From assembly GCF_003313505.1 (NCBI RefSeq), contig NZ_QMHO01000003.1, positions 553,155 through 617,154 of the forward strand: a stretch of DNA of 64,000 nt. The letters are read 5' to 3'. The notes under the pieces were generated by a model that did not search any database, had not been told where the DNA came from, and worked only from the letters and a program-made list of their open reading frames with translations. Position numbers and translations under genes: made by a program. This document shows, in pieces, positions 8,818 through 17,461 of the stretch (positions are counted from its first letter, which is position 1; each line of letters begins with the position of its first letter). The DNA is from Pedobacter nanyangensis. Its GTDB lineage: Bacteria > Bacteroidota > Bacteroidia > Sphingobacteriales > Sphingobacteriaceae.

Positions 8818-10731
8818 TTAAAATAGCTGTAAGGTAACCGCTTCTTGTGCATTGGAACTGTTCTCCTGAACTTTCTTTTGTTTGGCTCGATGTTTCACGA
8901 TCCAGGCCTGATAATCCGCAGCTTTTATTGGTGTTGCTAACAACTGGGCTCCAATGTGCATTAAGGTAATACTGTTGTCTGTATGTTGCCTTACTTTTTG
9001 CAGTTGGTGCTGAATTTGCTGCTGTAACTTGTTTTTAGGCTTTACCCTAATCAATTTCAGCATTGGGTTAAGTGCTTTTATGGCAAGTTCTTTAGCAAAG
9101 TAAGTATTTGCGGCGGTAATTCTGGACTGAATCGTTTGCTGGGCAGCAAAGCCACCTTGTTGGTGCAAAAGCATTACCTGTGCTTGAAACTTGCTGACCA
9201 ATGGGACCAGCGCCGAAACTGCCGCAATGATTTCGCCAAGCTGCGTTTTAAACAAGGGAATATTGGCCCGGTTAATTTCGGGGTCATGATCTATCAAATT
9301 CAACTCATCTATTACCTGATGAAAACGGAAGTGATTAAGGACCAGCTGTATGATGAATTTTTCCTGTGCCTCTACCTTTATTTGGTTTAGCTGCTCCAAA
9401 TTAAGCGGCTTCATAAAGTTAATCACCTCGTTATTGGACCTTAAGCTATCCTTATTGATTTTAGATTTAAGCACCAATCCATCCAAGGTTCTGACCCTGC
9501 TTAACGCCACATAAACCTGCCCTGCAATAAACGATTTTCCGGCATCGATAATGGCATGGTCAAAAGTTAGGCCCTGGCTTTTATGAATGGTCACTGCCCA
9601 TGCCAGCTTAATGGGATATTGTAAAAACTCACCAACCTGATTTTGGGAAACCTGTTCCTGGTCGTCTAATTTATATTCAAAAGATTGCCACGAACTTTTG
9701 GCCAATAACAAATCTTCCTCATCCGTAAAAGAAACGTAAATCTCTCCATTTTCTATGGATTTGATTTTCCCGATCTTGCCGTTATAAAATCTTCTATCTT
9801 CTCCGGTATCATTTTTAATGAACATCACTTGCGCCCCAACCTTTAATACAAGCTTTTGCTCTGCCTGCAAGCCCAAGTCTTTGAAATCACCGTTCACTTC
9901 TGCATCAAACGTGTGGATTTCACCTTCCAATTCATCCAATTTTTGCTTGTTAATCAGGTTCGCTTCGGCATTGTGCGAAGTGATGATAATGGGGTTGATG
10001 TCCCGGTCATCTTTAAACTCGGGATCAAACCGTTGGTTGAGCAGGGCCAAACCTTCGTCATTAATTTGGTTATTCCTGATATCATTCAAGATTTTGATGA
10101 AGGTTTCTTCCGTTTGCCTGAACACTTTGGTCAGTTCAATTTGCAATAACGGGCTTTGGCGAACCACCTGCGAATCAAAGAAATAGGGCGACGGATATGC
10201 CCTGCTCAAAACCGCCCAATCTTCACGTTTGGTTACTGGCGGAAGTTGGTATAAATCGCCAATTAATAAAAGTTGCAAACCACCAAAAGGACTGCTGTTT
10301 TTCCGAACAGCTTGCAGCAAAACGTCAATCATGTCCATCACATCACAACGCACCATCGACACCTCATCAATCACCAACAGTTCCAGTTCATTAAAAAGCT
10401 TCCGTTTATCGTTGCCATAACTTAAATCATTTACTACCGAACGGATAGAAACAAAGCCTTCCTGTAAATTTTGCAGGCCAATATCACCTGGAAAAAAAGA
10501 ACCTGGGGGCAGTTGGAAAAAAGAGTTGATGGTGGTTCCTTTGGCATTCATTGCCGCCACGCCAGTAGGTGCTACAATGGCCATTTTTTTCGAACTCTCT
10601 TTTTTGATTCGCTTTAACAAGGTCGTTTTTCCTGTACCCGCCTTACCGGTCAAAAAAATAGATTGATTGGTATATTCAATAAATTCGAAAACTTTATCTG
10701 CAATGGGATTTTCAGCCACTAGGTTATCCAT
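8818..10731 (-). CDS. PIF1/RecD-like superfamily 1 DNA helicase
   Basis: ATP-dependent DNA helicase of 637 residues. Walker A is GKAGTGKTTLLKR (about 29-41), Walker B is LLVIDEVSM (about 119), motif III-like LLIGDLYQLPPV follows, and the UvrD_C_2-type motif VTIHKSQG with YVALSRVRT lies near 375-415. This arrangement is that of PIF1-like helicases common in Bacteroidota. The last ~190 residues are helical and Gln/Lys-rich and correspond to a C-terminal helix-turn-helix extension seen in that family, an inference from position and composition. The start ATG is preceded on the minus strand by TAGATTTG and four bases (10732-10743), so the mRNA may be leaderless. nnr follows 23 bases downstream. 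The exact role (replication fork barriers, recombination) cannot be read from sequence. Confidence 0.88.
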   Translation of the reverse strand: MDNLVAENPIADKVFEFIEYTNQSIFLTGKAGTGKTTLLKRIKKESSKKMAIVAPTGVAAMNAKGTTINSFFQLPPGSFFPGDIGLQNLQEGFVSIRSVVNDLSYGNDKRKLFNELELLVIDEVSMVRCDVMDMIDVLLQAVRKNSSPFGGLQLLLIGDLYQLPPVTKREDWAVLSRAYPSPYFFDSQVVRQSPLLQIELTKVFRQTEETFIKILNDIRNNQINDEGLALLNQRFDPEFKDDRDINPIIITSHNAEANLINKQKLDELEGEIHTFDAEVNGDFKDLGLQAEQKLVLKVGAQVMFIKNDTGEDRRFYNGKIGKIKSIENGEIYVSFTDEEDLLLAKSSWQSFEYKLDDQEQVSQNQVGEFLQYPIKLAWAVTIHKSQGLTFDHAIIDAGKSFIAGQVYVALSRVRTLDGLVLKSKINKDSLRSNNEVINFMKPLNLEQLNQIKVEAQEKFIIQLVLNHFRFHQVIDELNLIDHDPEINRANIPLFKTQLGEIIAAVSALVPLVSKFQAQVMLLHQQGGFAAQQTIQSRITAANTYFAKELAIKALNPMLKLIRVKPKNKLQQQIQHQLQKVRQHTDNSITLMHIGAQLLATPIKAADYQAWIVKHRAKQKKVQENSSNAQEAVTLQLF

Positions 10732-10735
10732 AACA

Positions 10736-10743
10736 CAAATCTA
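10736..10743 (-). promoter_or_regulatory. -7 promoter box of the PIF1-like helicase gene
   Basis: Minus-strand TAGATTTG matches the Bacteroidota -7 consensus TAnnTTTG. It ends four bases (TGTT) before the ATG at 10731, so transcription should begin at or about one base before the start codon. Confidence 0.65.
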
Positions 10744-10934
10744 GCTAAATTAATTAGCAAGGCGAACATCAAATAATTAACATTTTTAAAAAGATTAAGT
10801 TACGCCATATACATCCAAAACATCTGTGTATCTGAGGCTCACCACATTTGTCATAATACGCAAAATACTGTAACAATTAACAAGTCCAAAAGTCTGTAGT
10901 GCAATTGTTAAATGATTAACCAAAATTTAAAACA

Positions 10935-11342
10935 ATGACTCAAAAACCTTCAAATGCCTTTATTGCAGCCTCGTGGATTGCATTGGGCGTAGGCATGATT
11001 GGCTTTATTATTGGCCTTTGGCGCTCAAACATGCTCCTCAACGAAAAAGGTTATTATTTTGCCGTATTGATGTTTGGTTTGTTTGCCGTAGTTTCCCTGC
11101 AAAAGGCAGTAAGAGACAAACTGGAAGGGATTCCCGTAACCGAACTTTACTATGGCATCAGCTGGTTTGCTACCTTGCTCACCATTGCCCTACTCATTAT
11201 TGGGCTATGGAATGCAGATTTGCTGCCCAGCGAAAAGGGCTTTTATGCCTTTGCTTTTCTACTTGCCTTGTTTGGCGCCATTACGGTACAGAAAAATACC
11301 AGAGATGGCCAAATTGCAAAAGGGAAACATCCATTGAATTAA
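10935..11342 (+). CDS. YiaA/YiaB family inner membrane protein
   Basis: Small integral membrane protein of 135 residues with four predicted helices in two similar halves (about 8-30, 36-54, 72-92, 98-116). Each half carries the pattern GLW, S/D, LL, EKG (GLWRSNMLLNEKGYYF and GLWNADLLPSEKGFYA), the internal duplication that defines the YiaA/YiaB family. The halves end in similar QKAVRD/QKNTRD turns. The family has no established biochemical function. It stands alone between the divergent helicase and the GH5 gene, and a terminator follows directly. Confidence 0.88.
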   Translation: MTQKPSNAFIAASWIALGVGMIGFIIGLWRSNMLLNEKGYYFAVLMFGLFAVVSLQKAVRDKLEGIPVTELYYGISWFATLLTIALLIIGLWNADLLPSEKGFYAFAFLLALFGAITVQKNTRDGQIAKGKHPLN

Positions 11343-11360
11343 GAAACCACAAATTAATGG

Positions 11361-11394
11361 AAGCGCTACCGGTAAAAACTTGTAGCGCTTTTTT
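11361..11394 (+). terminator. Intrinsic terminator after the YiaA-like gene
   Basis: Perfect 9-bp arms AAGCGCTAC and GTAGCGCTT (11361-11369 and 11382-11390) run into a tract of six T, 19 bases after the stop codon. Confidence 0.85.
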
Positions 11395-11507
11395 GTTGTC
11401 CAAGAAATGGCTGCTTAGTGTAAAAAGAACACTTAAGTAAAATTTTGATTACCTGCCGCTTAATTAACGTCCATTAAACTACTTTTAGTTAACCAGATAT
11501 TAAACAT

Positions 11508-12728
11508 ATGAAACCATTTAAACTGCTCATCTTTTTGCTATTCCCTTTGCTTGCCACAGCTCAGGGAAAATTTTTCTCCGTTAAAGGCAAAGACATTATT
11601 GACCCCGCGGGAAAACCCATCGTATTAAAAGGCACCAACTTAGGGAATTGGTTGGTACCCGAAGGCTACATGTTCAAATTCAAAGATGTATCATCGCCAA
11701 GAATGATCAACCAAGTAGTTACCGAACTGATTGGCCCGGACAAAACTGCCGAATTTTGGGAGAAGTACCTGAACAACTACATTACCCAAGCAGATATCCA
11801 ATACTTAAAACGTAGTGGAATGAACGCTATCCGTATTCCTTTTCATTATAAGATGTTCACTACCGAAAGCTACCTGGGCTCCAATAATCCAAATAGAGGT
11901 TTTGAACTTTTAGACAAAGTGATCAAATGGTGTAAAGAGGAAAACTTACCCGTAATTTTAGATATGCACTGTGCTCCTGGCGGGCAAACAGGCGATAATA
12001 TCGACGATAGCGATGGTTATCCATTTTTGTTTGAAAGCCCAAAAAGCCAGGCACTCACCATTGCCATTTGGAAAAAAATAGCACAACGCTACAAAAATGA
12101 ACCTGCGGTTTTGGGCTATGATTTATTGAACGAACCTATTGCGCACTATTTCGATACCAAAACCTTAAATGTGCATCTTGAACCTTTATATAAAGCCATT
12201 ACTGCCGAGGTGAGAAAAGTGGACAAAAACCATATCATCTTTTTAGGTGGCGCACAATGGAACTCTAATTTTAAAGTTTTCGGTGCGCCTTTTGACAGTA
12301 AGCTAGTTTACAGTTTCCACAAATATTGGACGGCCACTACGCAAGACGTTATTCAGGAATATCTAGATTTTAGAGACAAATATAACGTGCCCATTCATGT
12401 AGGGGAAACAGGAGAAAACAACGACCAGTGGATATTGGAGTTTAGAACTTTAATGGAGAAACACCAAATTAGCTGGCACTTTTGGCCTTATAAAAAGATG
12501 GATGCCAAAGCAGGCATTGTCAGTTTCCCTAGACCTGAAAACTACGACCTGATCATTAAATATGCCGACCAAGCCAAAGCAAATTTTGCCGATATTAGAA
12601 AGTACGCTCCGAAAGACCGTGCGGCTATTGAAGTGGTTTTAAACCAACTCTTGGAAAATTGCAAGTTTGAAAAGGCTACAACCAATGATGGCTATTTGAA
12701 AGGATTGGGGCTGAAAGAAGGCAAGTAA
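11508..12728 (+). CDS. Glycoside hydrolase family 5 (cellulase superfamily)
   Basis: Secreted glycosidase of 406 residues. Signal peptide 1-19 (ending ATAQ) and a GH5 (beta/alpha)8 barrel filling the rest. Visible family features: KGTNLGNWL (41-49), GMNAIRIPF (104-112), LDMHCAPGG (151-159), the acid/base glutamate E209 in DLLNEP, and the nucleophile E300 in HVGETGE. The GTNLGNWL and HCAPGGQ motifs point toward the exo-beta-glucanase/glucosidase side of GH5; the substrate is inferred, not proven. No binding module or T9SS tail is present, so export by Sec to the periplasm is likely. It converges with the LytTR regulator gene. Confidence 0.92.
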   Translation: MKPFKLLIFLLFPLLATAQGKFFSVKGKDIIDPAGKPIVLKGTNLGNWLVPEGYMFKFKDVSSPRMINQVVTELIGPDKTAEFWEKYLNNYITQADIQYLKRSGMNAIRIPFHYKMFTTESYLGSNNPNRGFELLDKVIKWCKEENLPVILDMHCAPGGQTGDNIDDSDGYPFLFESPKSQALTIAIWKKIAQRYKNEPAVLGYDLLNEPIAHYFDTKTLNVHLEPLYKAITAEVRKVDKNHIIFLGGAQWNSNFKVFGAPFDSKLVYSFHKYWTATTQDVIQEYLDFRDKYNVPIHVGETGENNDQWILEFRTLMEKHQISWHFWPYKKMDAKAGIVSFPRPENYDLIIKYADQAKANFADIRKYAPKDRAAIEVVLNQLLENCKFEKATTNDGYLKGLGLKEGK

Positions 12729-12737
12729 TTGAAATTG

Positions 12738-12776
12738 GTTTCTCTCCTTCAATTCATTATTTAGCAGGAGAGAAAC
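12738..12776. terminator. Hairpin between convergent GH5 and LytTR genes
   Basis: Perfect 11-bp arms GTTTCTCTCCT (12738-12748) and AGGAGAGAAAC (12766-12776), the right arm inside the last codons of the LytTR gene. There is no T tract, so it may act bidirectionally but weakly. Confidence 0.4.
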
Positions 12777-13473
12777 TGCCTTTCAAGATTTGAAAAACGT
12801 ATTCTTTGTAATTGGTGCCAATAGGAATTTCCCGAGCACCAATTTCAATATCGTTCATGGTAAAGGCAGTAATTTTCTTCTGGTTAACGATATAAGAACG
12901 ATGAATCCGTAAAAAATGAAAAGGCTTTAACTCCTGTTCCATGTCGCTGATTTTATATTTAGCAGTGATTTGCTGGTTGACACAGTGAATCACGATATAA
13001 TCTTTTAGGCTTTCTAGATAAAGAATATCTTCCACGTTTAACTTATGAAACTTCCCACCAGCTTTGATGTAAATAGACTGGTTGGTTACGGCTGTAGCTT
13101 TTAGCGGCGGTTGCACTTTCGTTGTTCTCAAATACCGATCTATCGCTTTAAAAAAGCGGTCAAAAGTGATCGGCTTCAACAGATAGTCTACAATATCCAA
13201 ATCATACCCATCTACGGCGTATTCCCTGTAAGCGGTAGTAATAATTACAGCGGGTGGATTTTTAAGCGTCTTCAAAAAATCAATTCCAGTAAGCTGTGGC
13301 ATTTTAATATCCAAAAACAAAAGGTCTATTGTTTCGGTCCTCAACACCTCTAAGGCTTTAATGGCATTACTACAGGTTGCTACTACCTCAAACAAATCCA
13401 GTTTTTCTAAATGGGTTTGAAGCAACTGTATCGCCAAAGGCTCATCATCAACTAAAAGACATCTTACTTTCAT
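12757..13473 (-). CDS. LytTR-family response regulator
   Basis: Two-component response regulator of 238 residues with a receiver domain (about 3-120) and a LytTR DNA-binding domain (about 135-235). The acidic pair D9-D10, the phospho-acceptor D55 in LFLDIKMP and the K near residue 103 (LKP) are present. The frame also has a GTG one codon upstream (13476); the ATG at 13473 is the natural start. It overlaps the end of the kinase gene by 26 bases, so the pair is cotranscribed and translationally coupled. The divergent TonB-dependent receptor is an obvious candidate target, by position only. Confidence 0.93.
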   Translation of the reverse strand: MKVRCLLVDDEPLAIQLLQTHLEKLDLFEVVATCSNAIKALEVLRTETIDLLFLDIKMPQLTGIDFLKTLKNPPAVIITTAYREYAVDGYDLDIVDYLLKPITFDRFFKAIDRYLRTTKVQPPLKATAVTNQSIYIKAGGKFHKLNVEDILYLESLKDYIVIHCVNQQITAKYKISDMEQELKPFHFLRIHRSYIVNQKKITAFTMNDIEIGAREIPIGTNYKEYVFQILKGSFSPAK

Positions 13474-14551
13474 CACTCACCTGGACTTTGTTTGTTTTCA
13501 AATCAGCTATATTCAGTAAAGTTACAAAGGTACTTTCACTAATGTAAGTTTTAAATTCGTGGTTTTGCGGGTAGATTAATGCCAATTGTTTGCGCACATT
13601 TTCGAGGCCAATGCCATCGCTTGGCATTTCTTCATCCTTAGGCACAAAAGAATTATAAACCATAAAAGAGAAATTGCCATTACTCAACGTAAGATGAATA
13701 GCAATGGATGGCCGACCAATATCCTCACCAGCACCATGTTTAAAGGCATTTTCTACGATAGACAGCAAAATTAAAGGAGCAATATCCAAATCTTGGTCAA
13801 TGGAATGAGTGAAATTAACTTCCAAACGCTCATCATACCGCAGTTTTTCGAGGTCGATGTAGTTTTTCAGCAAGGTAATTTCGGTAGATATGGGTACAAA
13901 TTTGCCCTTGCAACGATAGAGTACGTGGTCCAAAATTTCCGACAGGCCAGCAATAGATTTAGAGGTTACTGGCGAATTGACCAAGGACAACGAATAAATA
14001 TTGTTAAGGGTGTTGAAGAGAAAATGTGGATTTAACTGCGCTTTTAAGGCATGAAGCTCTGCTTCGGCCTTTTCCTTTTCCAACACCAATGTGCGCTGCT
14101 TAATCAAATACCTGTCTTTAACTAATTTGAGGAAGCCAAAAATCCAGGCCAAGGAAAAATTTTGCAGAAAGTAAACCACGATTAACTGCCGAATATCGGT
14201 TAGAATTTCCCAAATAGATTCTTGTTCAAAAGGTGGTTTACGAATAATGGGCTCCAGCACATGCACTACCATAATACGGGAAAACGCACTAATCAGATAG
14301 CTGCCAACAATGAAATAAATCATAGTCACCAAATAATTATCATCCTTAAGCAGCTTTGGAATAATGAAATAGGCTACAAAATAACAGGCCATCATGTAAA
14401 ATGCCAAGCAAAAAGCATTATCAATTAAGGCATCCCTAAAGCTCATGCCCTCGGGAACTTGCGGAACAATGAAAACCACCAGCCAGAATATGACATGGCT
14501 AGAAACCCGGTAAACCGTGCTATAACGTATCGCTTTGTCTAAAATGGACAT
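13448..14551 (-). CDS. LytS/YehU-type sensor histidine kinase
   Basis: Membrane sensor kinase of 367 residues (His_kinase family PF06580). Four predicted membrane helices occupy about residues 17-140, a short coiled coil follows (150-170), then the kinase core with phospho-acceptor H176 in NPHFLFNTLNNI and an HATPase domain (SIVENAFKHG, about 263, and DGIGLENV). No periplasmic sensor domain is seen, so the stimulus is probably sensed in the membrane. It partners the overlapping LytTR regulator. On the minus strand TATATTTG ends four bases before its ATG (14552-14563), predicting a leaderless mRNA for the operon. Confidence 0.93.
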   Translation of the reverse strand: MSILDKAIRYSTVYRVSSHVIFWLVVFIVPQVPEGMSFRDALIDNAFCLAFYMMACYFVAYFIIPKLLKDDNYLVTMIYFIVGSYLISAFSRIMVVHVLEPIIRKPPFEQESIWEILTDIRQLIVVYFLQNFSLAWIFGFLKLVKDRYLIKQRTLVLEKEKAEAELHALKAQLNPHFLFNTLNNIYSLSLVNSPVTSKSIAGLSEILDHVLYRCKGKFVPISTEITLLKNYIDLEKLRYDERLEVNFTHSIDQDLDIAPLILLSIVENAFKHGAGEDIGRPSIAIHLTLSNGNFSFMVYNSFVPKDEEMPSDGIGLENVRKQLALIYPQNHEFKTYISESTFVTLLNIADLKTNKVQVSDESKMSFS

Positions 14552-14555
14552 TAAT

Positions 14556-14563
14556 CAAATATA
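14556..14563 (-). promoter_or_regulatory. -7 promoter box of the LytS/LytTR operon
   Basis: Minus-strand TATATTTG, an exact TAnnTTTG match, separated from the kinase ATG by ATTA. A TTG lies 15 bases upstream of the box, closer than the usual 19-23. Confidence 0.65.
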
Positions 14564-14751
14564 CCAATCGTATAAATTCAAAAGGTGTTTGTAGACAAAT
14601 GTTCTAAAAAAACATCCGAATAGGTAAAAATCGTAGACAAAACAGAATCATCTTCCCGTAGAGATTATACAACCACATTTCTATAGTATCTGGCTTTCAT
14701 TCTCATTTGATATATCCCTGTAACACATCTTTGGAGCATCAAATATCAAAG

Positions 14752-17121
14752 ATGAAGTTTACCAAGATTATTGCATTACTACTGGTTTTATTTAGCACTT
14801 TACAAAGTACTGCTCAGGAAACCAAAACCGTTTACCTTAAAGGGAAAGTGCTTGAAAGTGAAACCCAATTGCCTATTGAAGGTGCTGGAATTACCCTGTT
14901 AAATCCTGTTGACCAGAAAAAAATAGCTGGTATAGCTACGGATAAAAATGGAGAATTTATCCTGCAAATGGCTAGGGGAAACTACCATATCAAAATTGAG
15001 TTTATTTCTTTTAAAGCCATCATCCTGGAGAATAGATTATTGGACAAGGACATGGACCTGGGCAGTTTATCCTTGCAAACTGATGTTAAATTATTAAAAG
15101 CTGTAGATGTGATTGGCGAGAAATCATCGGTTTCGCTAGACCTGGATAAAAAAACCTTCAACGTTGGGAAAGACCTTATTTCTAAAGGCGGAAATGCCAA
15201 CGATATCCTCAACAACGTACCTTCTGTAAATGTTGATGCCAATGGCACCATAAGTTTAAGGGGGAATAGCGGCGTGAGGGTCCTCATCAATGGTAAACCT
15301 TCCATGATATCGGCCAACAACGGCTTGGAGCAAATTCCTGCCAGCAGTATTGAGAAAGTAGAAGTAATTACCAACCCTTCGGCCAAATATGAAGCCCAAG
15401 GTGGTGCGGGCATTATCAATATTGTACTCAAGAAAAACAGTTTATCTGGTTTAAATGCCTCGGTACAGGCTGGAGTTGGTAGCCCTACCAATTACAATGG
15501 CAACGTTAACCTAAGTTTCAAAACAGAAAAATTTAACCTGTTCAGCAATGTAGGTGTTCGTTTTAGAGATTTTGAAATTAAAGAAGATCGATTGCAGACT
15601 ACCTTGAACAATGGCACAACAAATGTATTGCGCCAAAACAACCTTACGCACAGACGCGACGACTCCTACAACTTTTATATCGGTGGCGATTATTACTTTA
15701 ATCCTAAAAATACGCTTACAGGGAGTTTTTATCACAGCACCCTCATCCTTAACAACAAAATCAACTACAGTTACAATTATTTCAATGACAATAATACCAA
15801 CGACAGCACCCTACATCGCTTTGAGCATTACAAGGAGCCTAAAAAATACAATCAGCTTGAGCTGAGCTACGTGAAAACCTTTGATAAAAAGGACAAAAGC
15901 TGGACAACGAGTTTGCGTTACGATTTCTGGAATGACGACGAAAATCAAAACATCAGCCAAAAGAAAATGTTTCCTACAGGAACACCAGAAAGCAATCTCA
16001 TCACCAAAAACATCGAAAGCAGCAACGACATTTATATCCAAAGCGACTATAACACCAAACTAGGTGAGAGCGGAAAATTTGAGACGGGAGTGAGAAGTGA
16101 TTTGCGAGCCATTAAAAGTGACTATTGGGCTATTTCCAACGGCATTGCCCTACCCCAATACAACAATAAGCTTAATTACGACGAAAATTTGGTAAGCGCT
16201 TACGTACAACTGGGACAAAAAATCAACCGATGGAATTACCTTTTGGGATTGAGAACAGAAATGTCTTTCATTGGTATCTCCGACAGGGCTGGCACGTTTG
16301 ACGACAGCAAACGATACATCGATTTTTTCCCAACCGTTCATTTGACCTACGAACTACAAAAAACCACCGATTTGCAGTTAAGTTACAGTCGTAGAATTAA
16401 CCGCCCTCAATTTTGGCAGCTAAATCCGTTTGGCGGGCTTTCTGATGCGCGTAACCTTACCGTTGGAAATCCCGACCTAGACCCAACCTACAGCAATTCA
16501 TTTGAACTGGCTTTGCTAAAAAAGTGGGATAAATTCACCATAACGCCTTCTGTTTACTATGCCCATACCAAAAACTATTTCCAATATGTATTGAAACAAA
16601 CAGATGATGGCTTTTTCTTAAACACACCCATTAATTTAGATAAGGAGGAAAGATATGGCGTAGAAATTTCTAGCACCTACAACGCATTGAAATGGTGGCG
16701 CTTATCACTCAACTTTAACTATTACGGCTTTAAACAGCAAGGGGAATTTGAAGGAAGGCAATATGGTGCCAATAATAAAACTTGGACCAGTCAGTTGAAC
16801 AGCAAAATAAAACTACCGAAGAATTTGGCCATTGAAACCATCTTTAGCTACAGAGCTAAATTTCAGGATATACAATCTGTTAACAAAGCAGTTTACAGGC
16901 TAAACATAGGGTTAAGCAAGGATATTTTAAACGAAAAAATGACCCTGAATTTAGCCGCCAACAACCTACTCAACACGCTTATTGACCGTCGAGAGCTCAA
17001 CACACCAAGTTATCAATTACAGTCAACCAATTATGGTTTGGGCAGGGTATTTAACGCTACAGTGGTTTATCGTTTCAACCGAAAAAAAGGAGACAAAGAC
17101 CGATTGCCAGACGAGAATTAG
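14752..17121 (+). CDS. TonB-dependent receptor-like outer membrane protein (OMP_b-brl_3 family)
   Basis: Outer-membrane protein of about 789 residues. The frame opens at a TTG (14707), but the ATG at 14752 begins a proper signal peptide (MKFTKIIALLLVLF, ending STAQ). Next come a CarboxypepD_reg-like domain (about 27-110), a plug-like region with LRGNSGVRVLINGKP and PSAKYEAQGGAGIINIVLKK (about 140-235), and a large beta-barrel (about 240-789) ending in an aromatic strand (VVYRFNRKKG). This is the OMP_b-brl_3 architecture. Substrate is unknown. No SusD partner is present, so it is not a classic SusCD pair. It is transcribed away from the LytS/LytTR operon, which may regulate it. Confidence 0.88.
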   Translation: MKFTKIIALLLVLFSTLQSTAQETKTVYLKGKVLESETQLPIEGAGITLLNPVDQKKIAGIATDKNGEFILQMARGNYHIKIEFISFKAIILENRLLDKDMDLGSLSLQTDVKLLKAVDVIGEKSSVSLDLDKKTFNVGKDLISKGGNANDILNNVPSVNVDANGTISLRGNSGVRVLINGKPSMISANNGLEQIPASSIEKVEVITNPSAKYEAQGGAGIINIVLKKNSLSGLNASVQAGVGSPTNYNGNVNLSFKTEKFNLFSNVGVRFRDFEIKEDRLQTTLNNGTTNVLRQNNLTHRRDDSYNFYIGGDYYFNPKNTLTGSFYHSTLILNNKINYSYNYFNDNNTNDSTLHRFEHYKEPKKYNQLELSYVKTFDKKDKSWTTSLRYDFWNDDENQNISQKKMFPTGTPESNLITKNIESSNDIYIQSDYNTKLGESGKFETGVRSDLRAIKSDYWAISNGIALPQYNNKLNYDENLVSAYVQLGQKINRWNYLLGLRTEMSFIGISDRAGTFDDSKRYIDFFPTVHLTYELQKTTDLQLSYSRRINRPQFWQLNPFGGLSDARNLTVGNPDLDPTYSNSFELALLKKWDKFTITPSVYYAHTKNYFQYVLKQTDDGFFLNTPINLDKEERYGVEISSTYNALKWWRLSLNFNYYGFKQQGEFEGRQYGANNKTWTSQLNSKIKLPKNLAIETIFSYRAKFQDIQSVNKAVYRLNIGLSKDILNEKMTLNLAANNLLNTLIDRRELNTPSYQLQSTNYGLGRVFNATVVYRFNRKKGDKDRLPDEN

Positions 17122-17461
17122 CTAATTAGATAATTGGATAATTAGTGCATTCCGTTGCTGGCCTGTCATTGCCAGCTCGATTGGCAATCGTACATAAACT
17201 TAACTATAGCATTATGATTTCCCGCCTACGCGGAAATTACGTTTAGCAAGGCATACCCCTAAAATAAATTCAGGGTGACGGTATATATGGACGCTCCGTC
17301 ATGCTGAATTTATTTCAGCATCCGCTTTTAGGATGTTTTCATCCTCGTTTCCAAACAACTAAAAAATCTGAAAAGGAATCTCTAACTGTATCTTTTACCT
17401 ACAGATTCTCCTCTAACGAATAATCCGTACAGGTTATGCTCAGGATCACAAGGTACAAAAA
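17122..17461. other. 340-base intergenic stretch with hairpin-type repeats
   Basis: Between the receptor and uvrA (convergent). It holds an AT-rich repeat (TAATTAGATAATTGGATAAT, from about 17122), a TTGCCA/TGGCAA hairpin near 17170-17190, a TTTCC/GGAAA hairpin near 17218-17236, and the paired hairpin element at 17256-17325. No gene is seen. Confidence 0.6.
17256..17325. repeat. BIME-like pair of inverted hairpins
   Basis: Hairpin 1 (17257-17275) and hairpin 2 (17301-17321, ATGCTGAA/TTCAGCAT) share the core TGAAATAAATTCAG in opposite orientation. Between them TGACGG (17276-17281) and CCGTCA (17296-17301) form an outer inverted repeat. This layout resembles REP pairs (BIMEs). Hairpin 1 has a mismatch in its upper stem. 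Confidence 0.7.
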
